Positions 22,740 to 31,182 are shown, counted from the first letter of the stretch. The stretch: DNA of 64,000 nt from CBDCFV01 sp963664625 (GCA_963664625.1 OY761541.1:3100001-3164000); one strand, 5' to 3'. The notes: a model not told the origin generated them from the letters alone. Made by a program: numbers and translations.

Positions 22740-23282
22740 CTAAAACTCTTGGTAGTCGTTAAATGGGTATTCTTTTCGCCCCGGATACCCCTCGAACCCC
22801 TCGTACAGCAACAAGGGAGCCAGGTCCGGATGGCCCTCGAAGTGTACCCCGAACAGGTCGTGGGCCTCCCGCTCGTACCAGTCCGCCGCCCTCCACACAG
22901 AGGTCACCGACGGCACCGTTGGACTCTCGTAGGGCACGTCCGTCTTGATGACCAGCGTCCTTTCCGGTTCTAACGAGTGAAGGATGTAGACCATCTGGAA
23001 ATATTCCTGGTAGTCCACGCAGGCCAAGCACAACAATTGGGACATGCCCACACGCGGATCGTTTTTGGCAAGGCGGCAAACGTCCAGGGTATTCCCGGGA
23101 TTGATGGTCAACTGGAGGATGTCGTCGAGGATGCCGGGCTGCGGCTGGTAGTCCGCCAGGACTTCGGTCAGGACGGGCAGCCATTCCTGGTCGTCCGGCG
23201 TCAGGCCTTCGACTACTACCGGGCCGGCGTCGGGTGCGTCGACGTTCTGGACCTCGCCGGATGGCATATTATCTTCAGCCAC
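22740..23282 (-). CDS. nuoC: NADH-quinone oxidoreductase subunit C
   Basis: A 180-residue peripheral subunit of complex I (30-kDa subunit). The signature ERE-A-DLFGVHFEGHPD (residues about 135-155) and the C-terminal GRKEYPFNDYQEF are present, and the size fits an unfused NuoC. The start is GTG 23282, overlapping the nuoB stop by eight bases; ATG 23267 is a close alternative. The longer frame from 23369 translates nuoB sequence out of frame and is rejected. Confidence 0.94.
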   Translation of the reverse strand: MAEDNMPSGEVQNVDAPDAGPVVVEGLTPDDQEWLPVLTEVLADYQPQPGILDDILQLTINPGNTLDVCRLAKNDPRVGMSQLLCLACVDYQEYFQMVYILHSLEPERTLVIKTDVPYESPTVPSVTSVWRAADWYEREAHDLFGVHFEGHPDLAPLLLYEGFEGYPGRKEYPFNDYQEF

Positions 23283-23802
23283 GGGCTTTGGCGTCCAGCA
23301 TGATTTTTTCCTGGAGCTTGAGGATGCCGTACAGCAGCGCCTCAGGACGCGGCGGACACCCCGGCACATAAACGTCCACCGGGATAATGTGGTCTACCCC
23401 CATCACCACCGAGTAGGACCGGTAGTAGGGGCCGCCGTTGGTAGCACAACTGCCCATAGCGATGACCCATTTCGGGTCCGGCATCTGCTCGTAAAGCAAC
23501 CGGATGGGTTCGGCCATCTTTTTGACCACGGTGCCGGCCACGATCATCACGTCGGACTGGCGAGGGGACGGCCAAGTCACCACGCCGAACCGGTCAAAGT
23601 CGTGATGCGCCATGTAGGTAGAGATCATCTCTATGGCGCAACAGGCCAGCCCGAAGGTCAGCGTCCACAGGGAAGACTTCCTGGCCATAGCAAACAACTG
23701 GTCGGTGGTGGTCGTGATCACGCCCGGCGTCATCGGCGCAACTTTCTGGTCGAACAGGCTGGGGCCGGGAACATTCCCCGTCCCGAGGCTTATTTCTGCC
23801 AT
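23275..23802 (-). CDS. nuoB: NADH-quinone oxidoreductase subunit B
   Basis: A 175-residue peripheral subunit of complex I that holds the terminal [4Fe-4S] cluster N2 next to the quinone. All four cysteine ligands are visible: the tandem pair in FGLACCAIEM, one in MGSCATNGG and one in YVPGCPPRPEALLYG. The length is typical. The start overlaps the end of nuoA by 13 bases. Confidence 0.97.
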   Translation of the reverse strand: MAEISLGTGNVPGPSLFDQKVAPMTPGVITTTTDQLFAMARKSSLWTLTFGLACCAIEMISTYMAHHDFDRFGVVTWPSPRQSDVMIVAGTVVKKMAEPIRLLYEQMPDPKWVIAMGSCATNGGPYYRSYSVVMGVDHIIPVDVYVPGCPPRPEALLYGILKLQEKIMLDAKARG

Positions 23803-24182
23803 TCAAGCACCCCCTTCCTCCAAGCGTAAACAATTGCGAAGAACAACACCCCCAGGAACAGCATCATGGCGTAGAAGGGTATTGCGTTGCCCTCTACGAC
23901 CTTTTGCTCAATGAAAATAACCGCCCAAGGAAAGAGGAACACCGCTTCAACGTCGAAAATCAGGAAGAGAATCGCAAAGATATAGAAACGGACGTTGATG
24001 TTGGACCAGTGGTACCGGGTAGGGGGAATGCCGCATTCGTAAGGCGTCAACTTGACGGCGGAGCGCCGCCTGGCCGACAGGATCTGTGAGGCGGCGAACA
24101 TTCCGGCGATAGCCACTGCCGCGACCAAGCCGGACAAAGCCACCGCCGTCCAGTTCTCGGTGAAAATTTCGAGGTTGAACAT
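23790..24182 (-). CDS. nuoA: NADH-quinone oxidoreductase subunit A
   Basis: A 130-residue membrane subunit of complex I with three helices. The loop between helices 1 and 2 carries KLTPYECGIPP, including the conserved cysteine, and helix 2 begins FLIFDVEAVFLFPW with the conserved acidic residues. It is the first gene of the nuo operon and follows the promoter at 24298-24327. Confidence 0.96.
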   Translation of the reverse strand: MFNLEIFTENWTAVALSGLVAAVAIAGMFAASQILSARRRSAVKLTPYECGIPPTRYHWSNINVRFYIFAILFLIFDVEAVFLFPWAVIFIEQKVVEGNAIPFYAMMLFLGVLFFAIVYAWRKGVLEWQK

Positions 24183-24297
24183 ATTGAGCAGTAAAAACGC
24201 GGTGGTTAGTCAGCCGTGACAGGAACCGGTCATTGGAGTGTACACACCCTGTCCCGGATTAGGAATGGGATTCGTTTGGCCGTTTCAAGCGAACGGG

Positions 24298-24327
24298 ACT
24301 ATATCAAAGCCCGCTGTTGAGTGTCAA
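24298..24327 (-). promoter_or_regulatory. sigma-70-type promoter of the nuo operon
   Basis: On the minus strand TTGACA (24322-24327) and TATAGT (24298-24303) are separated by 18 bases. It leaves a leader of about 110 bases before nuoA. The box also lies just beyond the stop of the divergently positioned CinA-like gene on the same strand. Confidence 0.7.
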
Positions 24328-24346
24328 TCAAAACGAAAGGCCGCCG

Positions 24347-25483
24347 CTAATGAATCTCCGCCTCCCGCAGTTCGGTTGAAGAAATATCCCGCCGGAAGTC
24401 ACCCTCCCCAATCCCCGTAAACATCGACGCAAACCCCGCAGGTATCTCCACGTCCGCCAGCGTTCGGAACACGCCCTCGTCGGCCCGCCCGGCCACCATA
24501 AATTTCGCCCCGCCCGCCATCATTTCCGCCAGGGCCAACATCATCTCGGGTTCCCCTCCATAGTAGCGCGGGGCCACCAACCGGATTGCCGTGTCCCAGC
24601 CCAGCAGGAACACGCTGCGAGGGAAAAGGCCTGCTTTCTTCCGGAACGTCTCGGCGCGGGTCAGCACCACCGTCTCATCGGGGCCAAAATAGGCCAGCCG
24701 CCTCAGTATCTCGGCCTCCTCCAAGGGAGGCTTGTCCACGTTGGTGACCGACAGCTCGAACCCTCCCGGCTTCCCGGTGGCGCGCCCTGCGGTCTCCATC
24801 ATCTCCCGGTGGCCTGTGTGCAGCGGGTTGAACGACCCGGGCAGCAACATCCCTGGGGCATCACCTTCGGGCTCCATGCTACCGTCCGGGCGGCGCACCA
24901 ACCATCGAATATCCCCGGCCAGCAATGCCTCCAACGGTCCAGGTAAGGTTGTACGCTCCACCTCCAGCGAGTCGCCCGCTGTCAGTCCCAGGTCCACTTC
25001 CGGGTCCAATCCGGAAAATTCGGACAAAGCCTGGATGATAAGGCGGCTTACCACGTCCTCCTCACCAGCTCTGTCGCGCAGTCCTTTGTGAAACGTGAGA
25101 GACCAAGTGGCGATGGTGGCGGCGTCCCGGGCCGCTACGACGGCCCGGTGGTCTCCCCGCTTGGGGCGGTCGGTGGCGATTGTGGCGGTGCAGGCAAGGC
25201 CGAGCACCGGCTCCGTCCCTTCCCGCAGGTGGAGCGCGCGCAGGTAGGCGGCCTTCGCCATGTCGCGGGCGTTGTCCGCCGAAACGTACTGGTCGGGTTC
25301 GCGTCCCACCCAGTCGATCATGGAATTGGAAGCGTAGGGGACCACCACCTCCAGCACGGTGCGGGATGCCCCGGCAACCCCCATAATCCATGCAATGGCG
25401 TTGGTGCCTGCGCCCGAGACTGCCAATACACCTTGCGGCGGCGAATCGTGAATCTTCTGCACTATTGCCCGGTGGTCGTCCAT
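24347..25483 (-). CDS. CinA-C-like domain fused to an NMN/nicotinate-type nucleotidyltransferase
   Basis: A 378-residue two-domain protein. Residues 1-165 resemble the CinA C-terminal (PncC, NMN deamidase) fold, with GVAGASRTVLEVVVPYAS and VLGLACTATIATDRP, but the usual ESCTGG motif is replaced by VSGAGTN, so deamidase activity is doubtful. Residues 210-375 are a nucleotidyltransferase domain with GSFNPLHTGH at 216-225 (the HxGH motif) and ISSTELR near the C-terminus, as in NadD/CoaD enzymes. The combination suggests NAD cofactor repair or salvage. Cytidylyltransferase activity is an alternative. It is downstream of nothing obvious and ends near the nuo promoter. Confidence 0.75.
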   Translation of the reverse strand: MDDHRAIVQKIHDSPPQGVLAVSGAGTNAIAWIMGVAGASRTVLEVVVPYASNSMIDWVGREPDQYVSADNARDMAKAAYLRALHLREGTEPVLGLACTATIATDRPKRGDHRAVVAARDAATIATWSLTFHKGLRDRAGEEDVVSRLIIQALSEFSGLDPEVDLGLTAGDSLEVERTTLPGPLEALLAGDIRWLVRRPDGSMEPEGDAPGMLLPGSFNPLHTGHREMMETAGRATGKPGGFELSVTNVDKPPLEEAEILRRLAYFGPDETVVLTRAETFRKKAGLFPRSVFLLGWDTAIRLVAPRYYGGEPEMMLALAEMMAGGAKFMVAGRADEGVFRTLADVEIPAGFASMFTGIGEGDFRRDISSTELREAEIH

Positions 25484-25550
25484 ATCTTTGGCGGCTCCTG
25501 TTCCGGCTAGGCTGTCACGCGCCGGTATCGCGTTAAATTTACCCTGGAAA

Positions 25551-25677
25551 CTATCTCAAAACTCGTCGCAGTACCTATCCAGTCGCCGTATCCAACCCGT
25601 CATTTCCGCAAAAGCGGGAATCTATAGGCTTGAGTCAATGACCAAGGTTATAAGCAAAATCAGTAGGTTTTGATCTA
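25551..25677. mobile_element. MITE-like element containing dRS3-like copy 7
   Basis: It begins CTATCTCAAAAC and ends GGTTTTGATCTA, imperfect terminal inverted repeats, and carries a degenerate palindrome CGTCATTTCCGCAAAAGCGG at 25598. The same arrangement, including a shared TCTATAGGCTT/TCCATAGGCTT stretch after the palindrome, occurs at 31944-32057. There is no coding capacity. Confidence 0.6.
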
Positions 25678-25700
25678 ACCTCTTGGTTCGGATGCTGCGA

Positions 25701-26282
25701 TTAGCTCGCGCTCTTCCAAGGGGAGTAGTCGATCTGCCTCATTTGTTCGATAGAATTTTCTATCTCCCCGGTTATCTTCCGGTCCCATTCCTCGTTCCAC
25801 TCCGCCGGAATCATTCTGCGGGCGTCACGCCACCACAGCGGTTCGCTTTCCGATAAAGTCTCTCCGCTAAGCACTTCCCCCAGGAAACAGGTCATGTCGC
25901 CGCCGTCCATTGCATTGACCACGCGGCAGTCCAAGTATCCGAAACTGTCTTCCAGAATGGGACAGCCCGACGCGGCCAAAGTGTGCGCCACCCCTTCCAG
26001 CTTGTCCCGGTCTCTCCCTGAAACCAAGCCAAAGTCCTTGATTAGTTGGAGTTGGTCTTTACGGAGGAAATTCAGCGCGAACGCCCCGCTCTCGTAAATC
26101 AGGCCGTGGCTGTAGTTGCCCTTATAGATTTGAACGACCACGCGGGGCATGTGAGGCACGATTGAGGCGGCCCCGATAGCCACGGCAATCTGGACGTTTG
26201 ATTTGCCGCGCCAGTGGCTGGTCACCGCCGCCAGCGGCGACCACAAACGGCCCATCATGGGAGCGATGCGGGAGTATTCCAT
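25701..26282 (-). CDS. flavin reductase-like FMN-binding protein
   Basis: A 193-residue protein with the split-barrel flavin reductase fold: an early strand WSPLAAVTSHWRGKSNVQIAV, the FMN-phosphate region AASIVPHMPRVVVQIYKGNYSH and GAFALNFLRKDQ. Such proteins reduce or bind flavin and serve as oxygenase partners or ferric reductases; the partner is not visible here. Start ATG 26282 (MEYSRIAP) fits the family best. A frame from 26405 adds 41 residues, including a Cys-rich CPCRCPTVDHR, that could be real. It stands alone between two repeat elements. Confidence 0.7.
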   Translation of the reverse strand: MEYSRIAPMMGRLWSPLAAVTSHWRGKSNVQIAVAIGAASIVPHMPRVVVQIYKGNYSHGLIYESGAFALNFLRKDQLQLIKDFGLVSGRDRDKLEGVAHTLAASGCPILEDSFGYLDCRVVNAMDGGDMTCFLGEVLSGETLSESEPLWWRDARRMIPAEWNEEWDRKITGEIENSIEQMRQIDYSPWKSAS

Positions 26283-26406
26283 CTTAATCGTCAAACGCGG
26301 ATGTGTCTCGGTTTCGGAGTGTAGCACCCATTCCAACCGGTGGTCTACCGTGGGGCATCTGCAAGGGCAGCGTTCCGTTTCGGGCACTTTGATTTCCCAA
26401 CCCAAC

Positions 26407-26433
26407 TGTCATTCCCGCCTTCGCGGGAATCCA
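26407..26433. repeat. dRS3-like palindrome, copy 8
   Basis: A copy in opposite orientation with the core ATTCCCGCCTTCGCGGGAAT, directly upstream of the flavin reductase frame and 118 bases before vapB. Confidence 0.85.
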
Positions 26434-26504
26434 GCAGGGAAAGATTAATGCAATTCGGGTTTAGCTGATAATTCACACATCAGTAAGTTGATAAATGGTT
26501 CCTA

Positions 26505-26513
26505 TGGTAGAAT
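26505..26513 (+). promoter_or_regulatory. extended -10 promoter of vapBC
   Basis: TGGTAGAAT is a TGn extended -10 with TAGAAT, 37 bases before the vapB start. The small palindrome AGATAATCT follows at 26521-26529 and could be a VapB operator, as these modules usually repress themselves. Confidence 0.4.
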
Positions 26514-26550
26514 CAAAGTCAGATAATCTACTTGCCGAGAGGAGACCAAC

Positions 26551-26808
26551 GTGAGTCTCAACATCAAGAACGAGGAGACCTGCCGACTGGCCAGTGAACT
26601 GGCGCGGCTGACCGGCGAGACAATGACCGGCGCCATCACCGTGGCTCTCAGGGAGCGTCTGGAACGGGAGAAGAGGGAGCGAGACGCGGAGGCGCTGGTA
26701 CAGGACCTGAAGGCCATAGCCCGCCGGTGCGCCGCTACTCTCCGCGACGGGCCCTCCGCAATAGAACACGGCGATTTCCTGTACGATGAGCGGGGACTGC
26801 CCAAGTGA
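26551..26808 (+). CDS. vapB: VapB-type antitoxin (PSK transcription factor family)
   Basis: An 85-residue protein. The N-terminus SLNIKNEETCRLASELARLTGETMTGAI is a ribbon-helix-helix-like DNA-binding region typical of VapB antitoxins paired with PIN toxins. The C-terminal part (GDFLYDERGLPK) is the toxin-wrapping tail, common in this subfamily. GTG start with GAGAGGAG upstream. It overlaps vapC by four bases (GTGA), the usual toxin-antitoxin arrangement. Confidence 0.88.
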   Translation: MSLNIKNEETCRLASELARLTGETMTGAITVALRERLEREKRERDAEALVQDLKAIARRCAATLRDGPSAIEHGDFLYDERGLPK

Positions 26809-27191
26809 TCATCGACGCCTCGGCAATCATCGCCATACTCTTCGAGGAACCTGAAGCAGACCACTCCCTAAGCGCCATCGCCGCAGCTTCCTCTCGACGC
26901 ATATCCGTCGCCACACTCTTGGAAACCACAATCGTCCTCGAAAGCCGCGCCGGCTCCGGAGCCGGCCGCGAACTTGACGCGTTCCTGGCAAGGGCACAAA
27001 TTGAACTGGAGCCGGTCACTCCCGAGCAGGCGCAGACAGCACGACAGGCTTGGCGGAGATTCGGCAAGGGCAACCACCCAGCAGGACTGAACTTCGGCGA
27101 CTGCTTCGTCTACGCCCTCGCCCAAGCTACACGAGAACCGCTTCTCTTCAAGGGCCGCGACTTCGAACTCACCGACATCCCGGCCGCCTGA
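26805..27191 (+). CDS. vapC: VapC toxin, PIN-domain ribonuclease
   Basis: A 128-residue PIN-domain protein. The acidic metal-binding residues are Asp4 (IIDASA), Glu40 (LLETTIVLESR), Asp99 (NFGDCFVYALA) and Asp119 (KGRDFELTDI), the full quartet of an active endoribonuclease. VapC toxins cleave tRNA or rRNA when released from VapB. It pairs with vapB directly upstream. After it, 27192-27403 holds an inverted TTCCCGA/TCGGGAA pair and the livJ control region. Confidence 0.9.
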   Translation: MIIDASAIIAILFEEPEADHSLSAIAAASSRRISVATLLETTIVLESRAGSGAGRELDAFLARAQIELEPVTPEQAQTARQAWRRFGKGNHPAGLNFGDCFVYALAQATREPLLFKGRDFELTDIPAA

Positions 27192-27303
27192 ACGTTCCCG
27201 ACCCCCAAGGGCTGCTTCAACGCCATCCTGCCCTGATCGGGAAGTGTCCGGCCGCAGCTTCGTCGCCTGACGCTAAGACATAACAAACGGCGTGAATCCG
27301 TTG

Positions 27304-27355
27304 AAGCCGCTGATGACGTAGTTGTGACAGTCAAGCCGCTGATGTTAAAAACATC
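27304..27355 (+). promoter_or_regulatory. repeats and palindrome upstream of livJ
   Basis: AAGCCGCTGATG occurs twice (27304-27315 and 27333-27344), and the second copy runs into a perfect palindrome GATGTTAAAAACATC (27341-27355). An AT-rich TAAAAT lies at 27368-27373. These are candidate regulator sites for the transporter operon; the promoter itself is not certain. Confidence 0.4.
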
Positions 27356-27403
27356 TTGCACACGTTGTAAAATAACGTCGGCTGGTTTGTTAAGGAGGGT
27401 GTT

Positions 27404-28648
27404 ATGGGAAGCTTTTCCAAGCTATTGGTAGTCTCGTTGGGGCTTTTGCCGGTCTTGCTATTGATGGGCATAGCCTGTGGAGGCGGTGCGCCGGCGCCGG
27501 CGCCAACCGCGGTGGAACCCATGGAGACGGTCATGGTTGCGACCGCAACGCCGGACCCAGCCAATGCCTTCAGGATAGGCGTCATGGAATCGCTTACGGG
27601 TCCTGGTGAGACCTACGGCACCGTTTCGAACCAAGCCAAGCAGATGGCGGTGGAAGAAATCAACGCCGCCGGCGGCGTCAATGGTCGGATGATCGAGTTG
27701 ATTGTCGAAGACTCCAAGTGCAACGCCCAGGACGCAATTACCGCTTACAACAAGCTGACCGACGTGGACGGGGTGAAAATCATCCTTGGAACGTCATGCA
27801 GCGGCGCCATGCTGGGCGCGGCTCCCTTGGCGGAGAAAGAGGGCGTCATCCTGTTCTCCGGCTTGGCAACCAACCCGGATATTGCCGAGGCGGGCGACTA
27901 CATCTTCAGGACCTCGATGAGCGACGCTCAGGTGGGCGTTGACACCGGCAACCTGCTCTGGGCCGACGGGGTACGCAACCTGGCAACGATCACCGAGGCG
28001 ACGGACTATGCCGAAGGCGTCCGGCGTACCACCGTAGCGCATTTCGAAACACGAGGCGGCAAGGTGGTGGCCGAGGAACGTTACGCATCCGACGTCACCG
28101 ACTTCAAGACCCAGTTGACTAAACTGCTCGGTGCGGAGCCAGACGCGCTTCACATCGCCGCCCAGTCAGAGTTCACCGGCGGCACCATCGTCAAACAGGC
28201 CCGGGAGTTGGGTTACGAAGGCCCCATATACTCGGAGGTGGTGGTCATCGGTACGACGGCGCTGGAGATAGCTGGCGAAGCCGCCACCGGCTTGAAGGCT
28301 ATCACTGCCGATCTGGACCCCGCCAACAACAAAGCCCAGGAAGTCCTTTCCAATTTCAGGGCCAAGTACGACTACATTACTTTGCCTTGGTACTTGGGGT
28401 CGGCTTACGATGACGTCTACATCACCGCGGAATGCCTCAAGCAGACCGGCGATGACCAAGATGCCGACGGCTTCAGGGACTGCATGTACGGCATCACCTG
28501 GAGCGGCGCTATCGGGGATAACTACAGCTTTGACGAGAAGGGTGAAGTGGTCGGCCTTTCCAATGCGGTTGTTGAAGTCCTGCCGGTGGCCGAAAGGAGC
28601 GACAACAACCAGGGTTACAAGGTATTGGGCGGTGCTCCAACAGAGTAG
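27404..28648 (+). CDS. livJ: branched-chain amino acid-type ABC transporter substrate-binding lipoprotein
   Basis: A 414-residue lipoprotein of the LivJ/Leu-Ile-Val-binding family. The signal peptide ends at a lipobox MGIAC with Cys25 as the lipid anchor, followed by an Ala/Pro/Thr-rich linker to about residue 50. The mature part starts FRIGVMESLTGPGETYG and contains both lobes of a type I periplasmic-binding fold. AAGGAGG lies five bases before ATG. It is the first gene of livJHMGF; the ligand may be amino acids, amides or urea-like compounds and cannot be told from sequence. Confidence 0.9.
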   Translation: MGSFSKLLVVSLGLLPVLLLMGIACGGGAPAPAPTAVEPMETVMVATATPDPANAFRIGVMESLTGPGETYGTVSNQAKQMAVEEINAAGGVNGRMIELIVEDSKCNAQDAITAYNKLTDVDGVKIILGTSCSGAMLGAAPLAEKEGVILFSGLATNPDIAEAGDYIFRTSMSDAQVGVDTGNLLWADGVRNLATITEATDYAEGVRRTTVAHFETRGGKVVAEERYASDVTDFKTQLTKLLGAEPDALHIAAQSEFTGGTIVKQARELGYEGPIYSEVVVIGTTALEIAGEAATGLKAITADLDPANNKAQEVLSNFRAKYDYITLPWYLGSAYDDVYITAECLKQTGDDQDADGFRDCMYGITWSGAIGDNYSFDEKGEVVGLSNAVVEVLPVAERSDNNQGYKVLGGAPTE

Positions 28649-28725
28649 TCGCAATCTCTCTCCAAGGGTCGCCGAGCCGGTCCGCGGTCATCGGGCTGGC
28701 TTAGCGTTATCTTTAAGGGGTCAAG

Positions 28726-30123
28726 TTGCTTAGCAACCTTGCAGGTCAGAGGACGGCCCTCGCGGTTGCACTGACCGCGCTTGTGGTGGTCTACATCGGA
28801 TGGAAAATCACCCAGTCCCCTGAACAAGCCCTGCAATTCGCCTTCAACGGGCTGTCGGTGGGTGCGGTGTACGCCTTGCTGGCCATGGGATTCACCCTCG
28901 TCTATAGCACCGTCTGGTTTTTCGATCTGTACTATGGCGCCGCCGCCGCCCTTGGCGCCTACGGCGTCTTCTATCTGAGGTCGCAGGAAACTCTGGGCGG
29001 GCTGTACGCGGTAAACAGTCCCTACGTCAACATCGTGTTTGCGGTCGTGACCGCCGGGGTCGCTGCTTGGGCTCTTTATACTGCTTTTCACGGACGGCTC
29101 CGCTCCCGCTCCAGCCCTGTCCCCGGCGGGTTCCCCGCCTTCGCGGGGAAGACGGGAAGGGGGCCAACCCTTTTCCGTGTGGGTGTGGGTGCAATTTCGG
29201 CGGGAGCCGGTGTCTATATGGGCTTGGTGCTGACGTTTCCCACTCAGATCCATCTGGTCTTGAGCCCCGCGGTCGGCGCGCTGACGGCGTTGGCCGCGGT
29301 CTGGGCTCTCCGTAAGAGTTATCGGTCAATCTTCGGTAATACCGGCTTGAGGCCGTTCACGGTCGTTTCCGCTGTAGCCGCCGCTGTGCTGGGAGCCTAC
29401 TGTGGCTTTCTCCTGTCCGGTGCTCCTGGCGCCAAGCTGTTCCTGAGTTGGGCGGTGTCATGCCTGTTGGCCGGGACCGTTGGATTGGCCTTGTACCGCG
29501 GTCTTTACGTTTACATGCGGCAACGGGCCAGGTCGCCCTTGATCATGCTGGTCGCCTCGCTGGGTATCCTGCTGGCCATCACCGCCTTCATTACGATTGT
29601 TTTCCAAAGCGCCCCTCGACCGCTGCCGGACACTTTCGGCAGTGCTCCATGGACCATCGCCGGAGCCAATATAAAGGGTTTCAACGTCTTCACCGTAGGT
29701 GTGGCCTTGGCGGGTTTCGTCGGCCTGCTGCTCCTTCTGAAGAAGACCTCGTTCGGTCGGGCGGTGCGGGCCATTGGGGATGATGAAGAGGTATCGAAGG
29801 TCGTCGGCATAAACACCACCGTCATCATCGCCGTCGTTTTCTTCATCGGCGCCGCGTTTGCTGCTATGGCCGGGTTGCTCAGCGGCCACGATACGGCAAT
29901 ACAGCCCAGGATGGGGCTGCTGCTTTTGTTGAAGGGCTGGATAGCATCGGTGGTCGGCGGCATCGGCAACCTGTACGGTGCTATTGTAGGCGGGTTCATC
30001 CTGGGTATGCTCGAGCAGTTCGGCATTTGGGACCTGGCCGGTGAGTGGAAGGACGTCATATCCTTCGTCGTCCTGATCCTGTTCCTGTCCTTCTGGCCAA
30101 TGGGTCTCCTGCCCAGAAAGTAG
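28726..30123 (+). CDS. livH: LivH-type ABC permease, enlarged
   Basis: A 465-residue membrane permease of the branched-chain amino acid ABC family. The N-terminal FNGLSVGAVYALLAMGFTLVYS and the C-terminal half (GRAVRAIGDDEEVSKVVGIN with the EAA-like loop, ending PMGLLPRK) are standard. LivH proteins usually have about 290 residues. Here some 170 residues are inserted after the second helix, including several extra hydrophobic segments and a repeat-derived peptide (PVPGGFPAFAGKTGRGP at 131-147). The start is TTG at 28726 with weak upstream signals. Confidence 0.88.
   Translation: MLSNLAGQRTALAVALTALVVVYIGWKITQSPEQALQFAFNGLSVGAVYALLAMGFTLVYSTVWFFDLYYGAAAALGAYGVFYLRSQETLGGLYAVNSPYVNIVFAVVTAGVAAWALYTAFHGRLRSRSSPVPGGFPAFAGKTGRGPTLFRVGVGAISAGAGVYMGLVLTFPTQIHLVLSPAVGALTALAAVWALRKSYRSIFGNTGLRPFTVVSAVAAAVLGAYCGFLLSGAPGAKLFLSWAVSCLLAGTVGLALYRGLYVYMRQRARSPLIMLVASLGILLAITAFITIVFQSAPRPLPDTFGSAPWTIAGANIKGFNVFTVGVALAGFVGLLLLLKKTSFGRAVRAIGDDEEVSKVVGINTTVIIAVVFFIGAAFAAMAGLLSGHDTAIQPRMGLLLLLKGWIASVVGGIGNLYGAIVGGFILGMLEQFGIWDLAGEWKDVISFVVLILFLSFWPMGLLPRK
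29124..29155. repeat. dRS3-like palindrome, copy 9, inside livH
   Basis: The core TTCCCCGCCTTCGCGGGGAA lies in the coding region of livH and is read as GFPAFAGKT. The reading frame stays open through it. Confidence 0.85.
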
Positions 30124-30132
30124 GTCTGCCCA

Positions 30133-31182
30133 ATGCAACCGCCGAACATAAGAGACTTGGCAGGACTTGCCCGGGACCCCGGCCAGATTCTGCGGTTTAC
30201 CCGGGGCAACGTGGAACTCTGGGCCAACCTTTTCGTGATCTCGTGGGCGGTGGCGTTCACGCTATGGCAGGGGGTGGGATTCGCCATCACCGTGGGCACC
30301 GTCTTCGCTATCTGGGCTATTTTGTCGGTCAGCCTGAACCTGGTGGTGGGTTATACCGGGCTGCTGTCGGTGGGCCACATCGGCTTTTTCGGCATCGGCG
30401 CCTACACGGTGGCTATTCTCACTTCCGATGCATCCTACGAGCAACTGCGGACGGAAGCCATCCCGACGGTGGGATGGCCGTTCTTCGCCGCGTTGCCCAT
30501 CGCAATCGTTTTGGCTGGACTGGCGGCGTTGGCGGTGGGAGTCGTATTCAACCGTTTCAGGGACGACATTTACGTTCTGGTCTCCTTCGGGTTCGCCATC
30601 ATATCGTTCAACGTGTTCCTGAATTGGCGGCCGCTTACCAGGGGCGCCTTCGGTATTCACGAGATCGCACGCCCCGACATTGGCGGGTGGGTTTTCGAAG
30701 GCGAGTTGGAGTTTCTTGCCTTGGTGCTGGTGTTTCTGGCGGTGGTTATACTGATTTCCTGGTTTCTCGTGACATCCTCCTTCGGACGTGTGCTCACCGC
30801 TATCCGCGAGGACGAGCAGGCCGCCGAGGTCTTCGGCTACCAAGCAACCCACTATAAACTCGCAATATGGGTCATATCGGCCATGATGGCCGGTTTGGCT
30901 GGAGGACTGTTCGGAAGTTGGACCACCTTTGTCGACCCCAACTCGTTCATCCTGCTTGAATCGATACTGCTGGTGTCTATAGTCATCCTCGGCGGCTTGG
31001 CGACCATCTGGGGTTCCCTGCTTGGCGCAATGACCTTTGTCCTGTTGGAAGAGGGGATGCGTTTCGTCCCGTTCCTGCCTACCGAGTTCATCGGGCAAGC
31101 CCGCCAGGTGGTGTTGGGTATTCTTCTGGTGCTGCTTATGCTTTTCAGGCCCCAGGGCCTCGTCGGGAGGTACAGGTTGTGA
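30133..31182 (+). CDS. livM: LivM-type ABC permease
   Basis: A 349-residue membrane permease of the branched-chain amino acid ABC family, partner of LivH. The N-terminal ~45 residues are an extension before the first helix. Family stretches include LVVGYTGLLSVGHIGFFGIGAY and GRVLTAIREDEQAAEVFGY, the coupling loop that docks on the ATPase. It ends in RPQGLVGRYRL, typical for LivM. The start overlaps nothing, nine bases after livH, and its stop overlaps livG by four bases (GTGA). Confidence 0.93.
   Translation: MQPPNIRDLAGLARDPGQILRFTRGNVELWANLFVISWAVAFTLWQGVGFAITVGTVFAIWAILSVSLNLVVGYTGLLSVGHIGFFGIGAYTVAILTSDASYEQLRTEAIPTVGWPFFAALPIAIVLAGLAALAVGVVFNRFRDDIYVLVSFGFAIISFNVFLNWRPLTRGAFGIHEIARPDIGGWVFEGELEFLALVLVFLAVVILISWFLVTSSFGRVLTAIREDEQAAEVFGYQATHYKLAIWVISAMMAGLAGGLFGSWTTFVDPNSFILLESILLVSIVILGGLATIWGSLLGAMTFVLLEEGMRFVPFLPTEFIGQARQVVLGILLVLLMLFRPQGLVGRYRL

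Noticed and set aside
26283..26405. Longer N-terminus of the flavin reductase with a Cys-rich segment
   Set aside because: It has no ribosome binding site and the family fold begins at MEYSRIAP; kept only as an alternative.
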